Origin: Paracoccus sp. MA
Lineage (GTDB): Bacteria; Pseudomonadota; Alphaproteobacteria; Rhodobacterales; Rhodobacteraceae
Reading direction: 5' to 3'
Length of the DNA stretch: 64,000 nt
NCBI RefSeq assembly: GCF_020990385.1
Contig: NZ_CP087598.1
Location: 2,175,001-2,239,000 of the forward strand
The translations under genes and the position numbers were made by a program. The notes beneath the pieces are model-generated. The model ran no database searches. It saw nothing but the letters and a program-made list of their open reading frames with translations, and was not told the DNA's origin. This document shows, piece after piece, positions 39,859 to 48,319 of the stretch; the first letter of the stretch is position 1; each line of letters opens with the position of its first letter.

Positions 39859-40819
39859 GCTGACGAGGCACGCCCTGAATGGGGCGACCATGGGCACGCG
39901 CTGGTCGGCGCTGTTCTTCGCAGGGCCCGGTCTCGACACGGCGGCGATCCGCACGGCGCTGCAGGCGGCCGTGGACGAAGTGGACGGACAGATGTCGACC
40001 TGGAAGCCCGACAGCGGCCTGATGCGGCTCAACGCGGCGCCGGTGGGCGAATGGATCGCGCTTCCCGCGCGGCTCGCCGAGGTGCTGCGACTCGGCCTAA
40101 AGATCGGGCGCATATCCGGCGGCGCGTTCGACATCGGCATGGGTGACGCGGTGACGGCCTGGGGGTTCGGGCCGAAGACGGCCGCGCCCGAGGGCATCCG
40201 CGCCGCGATGAAAACCCCGCGCCGCCCGGCGGATCAGGCTCTGGAGTTCGAAGGCGACCGCATCTGCAAGGTCGCTCCCATAGCGCTGGATCTGAACGGC
40301 ATAGCCAAGGGCTACGGCGTGGACCGTTTGGCCGAAACCCTGCGCGATTACGGGATCGCCGACGCCCTCGTCGGGGTCGATGGCGAGATGCGCGCGATGG
40401 GTCTCCGGCCTGACGGCGAGGCCTGGAGCATTGCGGTCGAGGCGCCGGACGCGGAACGCCGGACGCCGCATTCGATCCTCGCGCTGCAGGATGCCGCCGT
40501 CGCCACCTCCGGCGATTATCGCCACTGGGTCGAGGTTCAGGGACGACGCCTGTCGCACACAATGGACCCGAGGCGCGGTGCGCCGCTGATCGCATCGCCG
40601 GCCTCCGTCACCGTCGTTGCCCGCAGCTGTGCCGAGGCCGATGCCTGGGCGACGGCGCTCATGGTGCTCGGTCTCGGCAAAGGGGCCGAACTCGCAAGAA
40701 AAGAAGGGCTCGACGCCCTGTTCCTCTTGCGCGAAGATTGCGGGAGCGTGAGGGGCGTGGGAGTCGGACGACTTTTTTCCGAAGAGCCAGCGGCGATTAC
40801 CCCTGCAGAGGGGAGATAG
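39839..40819 (+). CDS. apbE: FAD:protein FMN transferase (ApbE family), no visible signal peptide
   Basis: A 326-residue ApbE-family protein that would transfer FMN from FAD to a threonine or serine of a target protein. Family features: GATMGTRWSALF at the start, LDLNGIAKGYGVDRLAETL, the catalytic-region VGVDGEMRAMG, and SGDYRHWVE...LSHTMDPRRGAP. Unlike most bacterial ApbE proteins it has neither a signal peptide nor a lipobox, and the start (GGAGGGG before ATG 39839) leaves no room for one. The DUF2271 gene in this operon is the obvious candidate target. Confidence 0.88.
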   Translation: MSKMSTELTRHALNGATMGTRWSALFFAGPGLDTAAIRTALQAAVDEVDGQMSTWKPDSGLMRLNAAPVGEWIALPARLAEVLRLGLKIGRISGGAFDIGMGDAVTAWGFGPKTAAPEGIRAAMKTPRRPADQALEFEGDRICKVAPIALDLNGIAKGYGVDRLAETLRDYGIADALVGVDGEMRAMGLRPDGEAWSIAVEAPDAERRTPHSILALQDAAVATSGDYRHWVEVQGRRLSHTMDPRRGAPLIASPASVTVVARSCAEADAWATALMVLGLGKGAELARKEGLDALFLLREDCGSVRGVGVGRLFSEEPAAITPAEGR

Positions 40820-40824
40820 GCCGC

Positions 40825-42732
40825 ATGGAGACGACAAGGACTGACCGCTTCAAGACCGCTATCCTGCTCATTGCCGCGACCGGCCTGTTTGCGGGACTTG
40901 CGTTCTACTTTTCCGGCCGACCCAACGCTGCGAACCTGATCTGGATCGCCGGCGTCGTTCCAGCGCTCGCCGCGCTCGTGGTCGAGATCCTGCGCAGCCT
41001 GCGCTCCGGCGAGGTGGGCCTCGATATCGTCGCAGCGCTGTCGATGTCGGCGGCGCTCGTCTTCGGCGAGACCCTCGCCGCGGCGGTGGTCGCGGTGATG
41101 TATTCCGGCGGCACATTCCTCGAAGCCTTCGCCGAAGGCCGCGCCCGGCGCGAGATGCACGACCTCCTCTCCCGCGTGCCGCGGACCGCGACCCGGCACC
41201 GCAACGGCGGGCTGGAGGAGATCCCGCTCGACCACATCGCGCCCGGCGACCGCCTCCTGATACGTCAGGGCGACGTGGTGCCGGTGGACGGCACGGTGGC
41301 CTCGGAGACGGCCTTCGTCGACACCTCAGCGCTGACGGGCGAGTCCCTGCCAGTGCGCCTCGCCCACGGCGCCGAAGCCATGAGCGGCTCCACAAACGCA
41401 GGCGAGGCGTTCGATCTGACGGCGACGAGAGAAGCCAAGGACAGCACTTATGCCGGGATCGTCCGGCTGGTCGAGGAGGCGCAGGCCTCGAAGGCGCCGA
41501 TGTCGCGGCTGGCCGACCGCTGGTCGCTGGGCTTTCTCGCGGTCACGGTCAGCATCGCCTTCGCGGCCTGGTGGTTCACCGGCGATCCAATCCGGGCCGT
41601 CGCCGTGCTCGTTGTCGCCACGCCCTGTCCGCTGATCCTCGCCGTGCCGGTGGCGCTGGTGGCCGGGCTGTCGCGTGCCGCGCATTTCGGGGTGCTGATC
41701 AAGGGCGCGGGACCGCTCGAGACGATGGCGCGCATCCGAACGCTGATCCTCGACAAGACCGGCACGCTGACGGACGGCCGGCCGCAGATCGTCTCGATCG
41801 ATAGCCACGACGGGATGGCGGAGGACGACATACTGCGCCTCGCTGCAGCGCTCGACCAGGCGTCCAAGCACCCCGTGGCGCAGGCCATCGTTGCGGCCGC
41901 GAAGGCGCGCGGCTTCACGCTGCCGGTTCCGTCGGACGTGGCTGAGATCCCGGGTGAAGGCGTCGTGGGCCATGTCGAGGGCCGGAAGGTCATCGTCGGT
42001 GGCGACGGCTTCGTGGCCGCGCGCGTGGGGCGCCAGCCGGGCGATCATTCCGCCATTGCCGCCGGTTCGGTTCTCGTCGCCGTCGCCGTCGACGGGCAAA
42101 TGGCAGGGCACCTCGTGATGTCCGATCCGCTGCGCGAGGGTGCGGGCGCCATGCTCGACGGTCTGCGCCGCGAGGGCATCGCGCGTATCCTGCTCGCCAC
42201 CGGCGACCGCGCGGACGTGGCTGAGCGCGTGACCGAGGGGCTTGGCCTCGACGGGCTGCGCGCCGGGCTCACGCCCGACCAGAAGGTTCTGCTGGTTCTC
42301 TCCGAGCGCAAGCGCGGGCCCGTGATGATGGTGGGCGACGGCGTCAACGACGCGCCGGCTCTCGCAGCGGCCGATGTGGGTGTCGCGATGGGCGCACGCG
42401 GAGCCGCTGCATCGGCGGAGGCGGCAGACGTCGTGCTGCTCGTCGACCGTATCGACCGGCTCGGGCCGGGGATCGAGATTGCGCGCGGTGCGCGCCGCAT
42501 CGCTGTCGAAAGCGTTGTCGCCGGAATCGGCCTGTCGGTCATGGGCATGATCGCCGCGGCTTTCGGCTATCTCACTCCGGTGCAGGGGGCGCTCCTGCAG
42601 GAGATCATCGACGTCGCCGTGATCCTGAACGCCCTGCGCGCGCTGCGCATCGCGCCCCATGAGCCCACTATCCCGAATCCAAAGGCTGTCTCCTCCGGGC
42701 AGGCCGACATCGCGCAAGGAGCCACGCCATGA
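40825..42732 (+). CDS. P1B-type heavy-metal-transporting ATPase with TPC motif
   Basis: A 635-residue ATPase without N-terminal HMA domains. Phosphorylation site DKTGTLT (Asp310), TGES loop, SKHPVAQ nucleotide-binding motif and GDGVNDAPAL hinge are all present. The metal-binding membrane motif is ATPCPLIL (Thr266-Pro-Cys268) rather than CPC, which puts it outside the classical copper/zinc groups; TPC-type members have uncertain substrates. ATG 40825 lies 5 bases after the apbE stop. It presumably exports or imports a transition metal related to the cluster function. Confidence 0.88.
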   Translation: METTRTDRFKTAILLIAATGLFAGLAFYFSGRPNAANLIWIAGVVPALAALVVEILRSLRSGEVGLDIVAALSMSAALVFGETLAAAVVAVMYSGGTFLEAFAEGRARREMHDLLSRVPRTATRHRNGGLEEIPLDHIAPGDRLLIRQGDVVPVDGTVASETAFVDTSALTGESLPVRLAHGAEAMSGSTNAGEAFDLTATREAKDSTYAGIVRLVEEAQASKAPMSRLADRWSLGFLAVTVSIAFAAWWFTGDPIRAVAVLVVATPCPLILAVPVALVAGLSRAAHFGVLIKGAGPLETMARIRTLILDKTGTLTDGRPQIVSIDSHDGMAEDDILRLAAALDQASKHPVAQAIVAAAKARGFTLPVPSDVAEIPGEGVVGHVEGRKVIVGGDGFVAARVGRQPGDHSAIAAGSVLVAVAVDGQMAGHLVMSDPLREGAGAMLDGLRREGIARILLATGDRADVAERVTEGLGLDGLRAGLTPDQKVLLVLSERKRGPVMMVGDGVNDAPALAAADVGVAMGARGAAASAEAADVVLLVDRIDRLGPGIEIARGARRIAVESVVAGIGLSVMGMIAAAFGYLTPVQGALLQEIIDVAVILNALRALRIAPHEPTIPNPKAVSSGQADIAQGATP

Positions 42733-43430
42733 GCCGCCTCTCGCATTCCGAAATCCACATGGTGCATCGCATCGGCTGGCTGCGGGCCGCCGTTCTCGGA
42801 GCCAACGACGGACTGGTGTCGACTGCGAGCCTCGTTGTCGGCGTCGCCGCGGCAGGATCGGGAAAGCCGGAGGTCCTGATCGCGGGGCTGGCTGGCCTCG
42901 TGGCCGGTGCGATGTCCATGGCGGCAGGAGAATACGTCTCGGTCAGTTCCCAGACCGATGCGGAACAAGCCGATCTTGCCCGCGAGACCCGCGAGCTGGC
43001 GGAAACGCCTGAGGCAGAGCTCGAGGAGCTCACCCGGATCTACGTTGACCGGGGGCTGGATCGCGACCTGGCGGAGAAGGTGGCCCACCAGCTGACCGAA
43101 CGCGACGCGCTCGGATCGCATGCCCGCGACGAACTCGGCATCTCCGAGACCGTGACGGCACGCCCGATCCAGGCGGCGCTGGTCTCGGCTCTAACATTCG
43201 CCCTGGGTGCGGTCGTTCCGCTGATCGTCGTTCTATTGGCGCCCGAAACGTCGATCGCGCTGTTCGTGGCGGCATCGACGATCGTCGGCCTTGCGGTCCT
43301 CGGCGGTCTGGGCGCCTCCGCCGGCGGCGCTGGTGTCGTTCGGGGCGCCGCGCGGGTCACCCTCTGGGGCGCTCTCGCAATGGCTGCGACAGCAGCGGTG
43401 GGAGCGGTGTTTGGCGTCACGGTTGGGTAG
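42729..43430 (+). CDS. VIT1/CCC1-family metal (Fe/Mn) transporter
   Basis: A 233-residue protein with five hydrophobic helices. It has the family signature WLRAAVLGANDGLVSTASLV near the N terminus, GAMSMAAGEYVSVSSQ, and a cytosolic acidic helical insert (AETPEAELEELTRIYVDRGL) that in relatives binds metal. VIT proteins move ferrous iron or manganese out of the cytosol. It overlaps the ATPase gene by 4 bases and is the last gene of the operon, before a terminator. Confidence 0.9.
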   Translation: MSRLSHSEIHMVHRIGWLRAAVLGANDGLVSTASLVVGVAAAGSGKPEVLIAGLAGLVAGAMSMAAGEYVSVSSQTDAEQADLARETRELAETPEAELEELTRIYVDRGLDRDLAEKVAHQLTERDALGSHARDELGISETVTARPIQAALVSALTFALGAVVPLIVVLLAPETSIALFVAASTIVGLAVLGGLGASAGGAGVVRGAARVTLWGALAMAATAAVGAVFGVTVG

Positions 43431-43512
43431 CAATTATTGGGTTTCTGGGTGGAGAAGGTTGGATTTGAGGCCCATCCCCTCCGCCACTTGCCCTCGCGAA
43501 AGCGTTCTCCCG

Positions 43513-43534
43513 ATCCGGCTGCGGCCGGATTTTT
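43513..43534 (+). terminator. Intrinsic terminator of the flavin/metal operon
   Basis: ATCCGGC-TGCG-GCCGGAT forms a 7-base-pair stem followed by TTTTT, 83 bases after the VIT stop. Confidence 0.8.
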
Positions 43535-43636
43535 CCGTTGTTTTCGAGGGTTATGCGGGAGGGGCTCTTAACCGGCCAACGCCCCAACGGGCGCGCACGC
43601 GTTCTCTCCGGGCCGATATTCTCCGGACCTGTTAAC

Positions 43637-43705
43637 CGGACACTTTCCGGTTATGCCGTGTAAGTGTCCGTTTTTGTGATATATTGCGCCCGCGCTGACA
43701 CTTAA
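43637..43705. repeat. AAGTGTC inverted-repeat cluster in an AT-rich gap
   Basis: CGGACACTT (43637), TAAGTGTCCG (43661) and GACACTTAA (43697) are alternately oriented copies of one motif. The first two make a 9-base inverted repeat, and the last two enclose 28 bases as TGTC-N28-GACA. The layout recalls recombinase crossover/res sites or a repressor operator. It lies at the junction between the operon terminator and the decayed right flank. The rest of the 43431-43759 gap shows no gene. Confidence 0.5.
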
Positions 43706-43759
43706 CCTTTGGAATGGCACACGCCTGCCGCGCGCCGCTCAAATCGAAAAAAGAACGGC

Positions 43760-44936
43760 TCAGACCAAGTAGTCCGACGCATGCGCCCCCTCATATAGCG
43801 CTTTGATGGATGTGGCAGCCAAGACTGCTGCACGCGTTGCCGCTTCCTTCAGGTCAAGGACCCTGAATGTATCGCCGATCTTCGCGACCGCATCTATCCG
43901 TCTATACTGGTCGCCGAAGCGTTCTGCATACTGGGCAAGGCCCTTCAACTTTGGGATGGCATCACCGAACTGGATGCCGTGCGGATCAACGATGTCTGCC
44001 GTGAATGTGCCGTCGCCTTGTTGACCGAAAAACACGAAGTCTGGCCGCACGATCTTCGGCTCCCCGCCATCATCATAGATGATCCCAAGCGAGTCCTGGC
44101 TGGCGCGCGACGGGTTACGATACCATGCGACGGTGCCTGAACGCCCAAGCTCAGCTCGGACCACTTCGCCCTCCCAGGAATTGAAATCCTCGGGGAACAA
44201 GCCCTGCTCATCACAGAGAAGATGTCTCTCGAAGGTCGGGAGGGGTGTTTCGGTGCCGTTCGCCTCGCGGATTGTGGTCGCCTGCATCCATGATGTCGGG
44301 CGAGCGAGGTCCACATCCATCGGATTGGCGCTCATCTCTCTGATCTGGCGATAGACGTCCTGGCGTTCGTCGGACAGATCCTTGATCTCGACGCGGAACC
44401 GGGTGAGCCACTGATTGGCGAGCTTCTCGGCTTCAGCCTCGAGCGTTTCACGAACCTGTGGGACCAGGCCCAAGGCTGCGATACTGACATGCGCGTCCAT
44501 GAGCGCCGTTTCCATGTCGTCGGTTTTGCCTTCGTTCCGAGCGAGGTAATCGCTGTATGTCGTTGCAAGATCGGGGCTGATCGCCCGACCGGCACGGCGG
44601 TAGGCGTCCTCGATGACGGCGTAGTCAGCCTCTTCCAGAAAGTCGTCGAAGGTCATCGCGCCGCCCTTCAGGTCGGCTTTCAGGCTCTTGCCCTCGACTG
44701 TCATGACAGATTTTCGGGCGGCCTCAATTTCGGTCTTGAAGCGCGCGCGGATGCCGTTCAGCACTTTGTGCATTTCTGAATGGGCCAGCTTCCCCGCATC
44801 TGGCAGCAGGCCATCGACCGCCAACTCGTGTGCGAGAGAAGTCAGCCGCTTTACAGGGCGCGCATGCCGCTTCGGCAGCGTCTGTGACGGAAGTGCAAGC
44901 AGCTTGTCCCAGACACCCTCGGGGATTGCCGGGTTA
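43760..44936 (-). pseudogene. Type III restriction endonuclease (Res), 3' fragment
   Basis: About 390 codons of open frame, entering from the IS edge. The segment GTVAWYRNPSRASQDSLGII, IVRPDFVFF, IVDPHGIQFGDAIPKLKGLA and VLDLKEAA matches the C-terminal nuclease region of type III Res/DEAD-box restriction subunits. The helicase part and start are missing: the frame hits a stop at the IS junction (reading NPAIPEGVWDKLL just inside). No Mod gene is present, so the system is dead here. Confidence 0.75.
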
Positions 44937-44938
44937 GG

Positions 44939-45298
44939 TCATGTTGACAAATGGCGGAGCCAGAGCCTGATGCAGGCGACGTCGACGAAGCCAAGGAAGC
45001 TTTCGGCGGTTTTGTCGTAGCGGGTTGCAAGGCGGCGGCTATTTTTCAGCTTGTTGAAGCAGCGCTCGACCATGTTGCGCAGGGTGTAGATGGTCATGTC
45101 GACAGCCTTGCGCACCCTTCGGTTCCTTCGCATCGGTATCATGGGCAGGGCGTTGCGGCTCTCGATGTCTTCCCGAATTTTATCAGAGTCATAGCCCCTG
45201 TCGGCGACCAGAACTGCTGGTTGCGGCAGGTTGTCGGCCATCACCATATCATAGCCGGTGTAGTCGGAATCCTGCCCCGGCGTGATCTCGGTCCTCAT
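44939..45298 (-). CDS. IS427-like transposase, second frame (orfB)
   Basis: A 119-residue C-terminal half with ADRGYDSDKIRE and the DDE-type YxxR-like segment RNMVERCFNKLKNSRRLATR, typical of IS5-family catalytic ends. Its stop codon lies within the terminal inverted repeat. It is most likely expressed as a fusion with the first frame through a -1 shift at A-AAA-GGG-GG (about 45393-45405 on the minus strand), after which the frame reads GTPKEALGRSRGGFSTKIHL into orfB. Confidence 0.88.
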   Translation of the reverse strand: MRTEITPGQDSDYTGYDMVMADNLPQPAVLVADRGYDSDKIREDIESRNALPMIPMRRNRRVRKAVDMTIYTLRNMVERCFNKLKNSRRLATRYDKTAESFLGFVDVACIRLWLRHLST

Positions 45299-45720
45299 CG
45301 GGAGGCCTGCGCCGTTGACGCGGAGATGGATCTTGGTCGAGAAGCCACCTCTCGAACGGCCAAGAGCCTCTTTCGGAGTCCCCCTTTTGCGCCCGCCGCA
45401 TGATGATGGGCGCGGATCACAGTGCTATCAACCATCTGGAGCTTGTCTGGCGCGATCCCAGCGTGGTTCAGCGCATCCAGGATATCCTCCCACAGTCCCG
45501 CCAAAGTCCAGCGGCGGAACTGACGGTAGACCGAGGACCACTTGCCAAACTCTTCGGGCAGATCGCGCCATGGCGCACCAGTCCTTGCGATCCAGAATAT
45601 ACCATTCAGAACAAGACGATGGTCCGCAGGTTTCCGCCCGTTAGGGTGCCGGACGGCACGAATGAAGCCCTCGAAGAAGGTCCACTCATCGTCGGATATC
45701 AGGTTGCGTGCCAAGTTCAT
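45295..45720 (-). CDS. IS427-like transposase, first frame (orfA)
   Basis: A 141-residue N-terminal half: LISDDEWTFFEGFIRAVRHP, NGIFWIARTGAPWRDLPEEF and MVDSTVIRAHHHAAGAKGG, all standard for the IS427 group. The last 30 residues diverge because the conserved frame continues in orfB after a slippery A-AAA-GGG-GG tract. The two-frame structure with a programmed shift is known for this group, so this is not necessarily decay. Confidence 0.88.
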   Translation of the reverse strand: MNLARNLISDDEWTFFEGFIRAVRHPNGRKPADHRLVLNGIFWIARTGAPWRDLPEEFGKWSSVYRQFRRWTLAGLWEDILDALNHAGIAPDKLQMVDSTVIRAHHHAAGAKGGLRKRLLAVREVASRPRSISASTAQASR

Positions 45721-45789
45721 CTCCCACGTAGAGATGAGCTTGAATCATAGGACGACTGCCAGAGGAATCCCTTTTGTCAACACGACCTA

Positions 45790-46230
45790 GGACGTGGGTC
45801 GTAATCGCCGCATTTTACCGGATCGGGCTGCGTATGGCCGGGCAGCCGGGGCATCAGCATCCGCCCAAACGTACCAAAGAGCCGCTCATCGGTACCGCGC
45901 AGTTCGGCGCATTTTACCGGGGCAGATTCCATGGCCGCTGCCATATCATTGGCCCGCTCGATGGATCCGGTCGCGATGAAGTTGGAACCGGTATCGGTGG
46001 CGATGGTCATCGGGCGACCACACTGATGCCATGCCCCCTGAGCACCGCAGGCGCGCGCCAGAGCGGACTTGTCGGAAACGACCATTTCCAGCAGTTTCCT
46101 GAACTCTTCCGCCGATGGTGCGGCAGCGATCCGCAGGCCGAGGATGCATCCCGAAGCAACATCAATGGCGACGCAAACCCACTCACCTCCAACGTTTCCC
46201 GCGGTTGATCGGGCGACGGCAGCTTCCGCG
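45790..46230 (-). pseudogene. Remnant of a DDE (rve/Mu-type) transposase
   Basis: The minus strand reads GGEWVCVAIDVASGCILGLR, AAAPSAEEFRKLLEMVVSDK, GRPMTIATDTGSNFIA and AELRGTDERLFGTFGRMLMP, a core resembling integrase-type transposases with aspartate and glutamate residues at plausible positions. There is no proper start, the C-terminal part is cut by the IS427-like element at 45787, and upstream sequence is not recognisable. Probably debris of an older mobile element. Confidence 0.6.
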
Positions 46231-46507
46231 TCAAGGCCAGCCCTGAAGCCGCCGCCCGCAGAAGCAGGAAAACAGCCGCCCAGCCATCACCCGCCAACCA
46301 TATTCTCAAGATGGGGCAGTTCTCGGTGAGAAAGCCGGGTCGCCTCTCAGGGGAAATCAGCAGGCAAAGGCCCGGTCCTGGTTCCGAATCGCCTGCATCG
46401 TTAATTTACGGAAAACTCGCTAGTTTTTATCGTGTAAAAATCGCTTGGAATCCGCTATGATGAATTCGTCGCGCAGCCCACGCGCTGCCGGTTTCGGAGG
46501 ATCTGAA

Positions 46508-46684
46508 ATGACTAGCAAGCCAGACAGAAGCCAAGTGAAACAGGCGGTGTTTGACGAGCGCCGCCAGCTCAGGGGGGCGGCCAATATGCTGGACGACAGC
46601 GCCGCCATCGACGAACGTCAGGAACTGGCCGTCCTGCGCCTGACGGAAACCTGGGAGCGTCGCTATGACGCGCTGGGCAGGTGA
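46508..46684 (+). CDS. Small charged protein of unknown function
   Basis: A 58-residue protein, MTSKPDRSQVKQAVFDERRQ onward, rich in Arg, Glu, Asp and Leu and predicted helical; it has no signal peptide or membrane helix. The support is a perfect GGAGG seven bases before the ATG and an AT-rich upstream stretch (TTTTTATCGTGTAAAAATCG) in otherwise GC-rich DNA. An in-frame ATG at 46445 would be longer but lacks such a site. No family is recognised. Confidence 0.5.
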   Translation: MTSKPDRSQVKQAVFDERRQLRGAANMLDDSAAIDERQELAVLRLTETWERRYDALGR

Positions 46685-47123
46685 CAAGGCTCCGCGAAAG
46701 CCTTCTCGGCGGGGGCGCCATGCCCCTGCCAACAACAGTGAGGGCGCGACGCGACGATCATGCCAGCTACCCGGCCCGCCGGCTGCATCGGTTCCGGCCC
46801 AGCAGGCAGCGCAATCCGGTGCGGATCGCTCCGCCGGAAGCCATAAGCCTTGCAGCGGACCGGGTGGCCTTGGCACGCTGACGGTCAAAGGCGTGAAGCG
46901 GCGGCCCATCGGGAGATGGAGCAACCGCGCAAAATTCCTGGGGCAGATGCTCTGCATCGGCCGTCCTGCGCATCGCCCGAGCCCTGACGGACGCCAAGGA
47001 ACACCTCGACCGCTTCCATTGCAAAGCCGCCCATAAATTCACCCGGCCGGCGCGGAAATTGGAAAAGGGCGGGCAAGACCGGAAGGCCCATCGAAACCCT
47101 CTGGCGATCTGGAAGGAAAGCAA
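46685..47123. other. 439-base gap without a supportable gene
   Basis: High-GC sequence open in several frames, none with a recognisable domain plus ribosome-binding site. A plus-strand frame near 46950-47120 reads helical text (RIARALTDAKEHLDRFHCKA) without a start. Possibly decayed coding sequence from the end of the accessory region. Confidence 0.4.
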
Positions 47124-47199
47124 TGGTAGGCCCGGAGGGACTCGAACCCCCAACCAAGGCGTTATGAGCGCCCTGCTCTGACCATTGAGCTACAGGCCC
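47124..47199 (-). tRNA. tRNA with anticodon CAU, probably tRNA-Ile2
   Basis: The cloverleaf on the minus strand starts GGGCCTGTAGCTCAATGG and ends CGGGCCTACCA with encoded CCA; the anticodon loop CTCATAA gives CAU. The D-arm and variable-loop sequence (CAATGGTCAGAGCAGGGCG; TTGGTTG) resembles bacterial tRNA-Ile(CAU), whose C34 is modified to lysidine by TilS, more than elongator or initiator tRNA-Met. A Met assignment is possible but less likely. Confidence 0.85.
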
Positions 47200-47383
47200 T
47201 GACCGGCGACACCATTGATCGAGCCGGCCGCCCGCGTCAAGGATCGGATCGCCCCGGCCAGCCGGAAAATGCCGCAACCCGCGCCTTCGGCAAACCCCTT
47301 GATCCGGCGCAGCACCTGTGGGCTGATAGCGCATGAAGCCGCAAGCCGCGGCCCGCCCGCAGCACGAAACCGGAGTTCCGATC

Positions 47384-48319
47384 ATGTCAAGAACCACGCC
47401 GCTGTCCCTGCTCGCCCTTGCCCTGGCCGCCACGCCCGCCCTGGCCGAGGATCCCGCCAGCTGCCGTACGGTCCGCTTCTCGGATCCGGGCTGGACCGAT
47501 ATCACCGCCACCAATGGCGTCGCCACCGCCCTGCTGCAGGGACTGGGCTACCGGCCCGATATCCGCACGCTCTCGGTGCCCGTGGGTTATGAGGCGCTGA
47601 AGAACGGCGATACCGATGTCTTCCTGGGCAACTGGATGCCGGCCCAGCAGAGGTTCCGCGACGACCTCGAAGCCTCGGGCAAGACCGAAGAGCTGGTGCA
47701 GAACCTGGAAGGCGCCAAGTTCACCCTGGCGGTGACCGATGCCGCCGCCGGGCTGGGCGTCGCGGATTTCGCCGATCTCGATGCGCATAGGGACGCCTTC
47801 CAGGGCAAGATCTACGGCATCGAACCCGGCGCGCCTGCCAACCAGACCATCCAGGCCATGATCGAAGCCGACAAGTTCGGCCTCGGCGACTGGGAGCTGG
47901 TCGAATCCAGCGAACAGGGCATGCTTGCCCAGGTGCAGCGCAACGATGCCGTCAGGACGCCCTCGGTCTTCCTGGCCTGGGCGCCGCATCCGATGAACGT
48001 CACGCTGAACATCACCTACCTGTCGGGCGGCGACGAGGAGTTCGGCCCGGATTACGGCGGCGCCACCGTCCACACCCTGGCCCGCAAGGAATGGGTCGCC
48101 GCCTGCCCCAATGCGGCGAAGCTGTTCAGCCAGCTGGTCTTTACCGTCGATCAGGAAAACATGCTGATGGCCAATATCCTCGACGAGGGCGCGGATGCCA
48201 CCGCAGCCGCAAAGGACTGGATCAGCCAAAATGCCGAGACGGTGGCGAAATGGCTTGACGGCGTGACCACGCTGGACGGAAAACCCGGTGCGGAAGCAGT
48301 CATGGCATCGGTGAACTGA
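47384..48319 (+). CDS. choX: Choline ABC-transporter substrate-binding protein
   Basis: A 311-residue periplasmic binding protein with signal peptide (MSRTTPLSLLALALAATPALA). It matches the ChoX type: CRTVRFSDPGWTDITATNGV, FLGNWMPAQQ, IEPGAPANQTIQAMIE and VFLAWAPHPMNV contain the tryptophan and tyrosine residues expected of the aromatic cage that binds the quaternary ammonium. ATG 47384 has GGAG upstream. No permease or ATPase genes (choW, choV) are in the window. betC follows directly, so choline-sulfate-derived choline is a likely link. Confidence 0.9.
   Translation: MSRTTPLSLLALALAATPALAEDPASCRTVRFSDPGWTDITATNGVATALLQGLGYRPDIRTLSVPVGYEALKNGDTDVFLGNWMPAQQRFRDDLEASGKTEELVQNLEGAKFTLAVTDAAAGLGVADFADLDAHRDAFQGKIYGIEPGAPANQTIQAMIEADKFGLGDWELVESSEQGMLAQVQRNDAVRTPSVFLAWAPHPMNVTLNITYLSGGDEEFGPDYGGATVHTLARKEWVAACPNAAKLFSQLVFTVDQENMLMANILDEGADATAAAKDWISQNAETVAKWLDGVTTLDGKPGAEAVMASVN

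Larger units (their letters stand above)
44937..45787 (-). mobile_element. IS5-family (IS427-like) insertion sequence
   Basis: An 851-base element with inverted ends GGTCATGTTGACAAA (left) and GGTCGTGTTGACAAA (right, reverse strand), 14 of 15 matching, flanked on both sides by TA (TTA|GGTC and GACC|TAG), consistent with TA target duplication. It carries a two-frame transposase. It truncates both the type III Res gene on its left and an older transposase gene on its right. Confidence 0.9.

Noticed and set aside
43760..44824. Complete stand-alone 354-residue protein
   Set aside because: The apparent start is an internal TTG; in-frame homologous text continues upstream to the IS edge, so it is a truncated restriction subunit rather than a small intact gene.
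46950..47123. Helical open frame (RIARALTDAKEHLDRF) as a gene
   Set aside because: No start codon with a ribosome-binding site, it runs into the tRNA, and no family resemblance was found.
47124..47199. Elongator or initiator tRNA-Met
   Set aside because: The anticodon CAU alone would allow it, but the D-arm, anticodon stem and variable loop look like tRNA-Ile2(CAU); initiator features such as three G-C pairs in the anticodon stem are absent.
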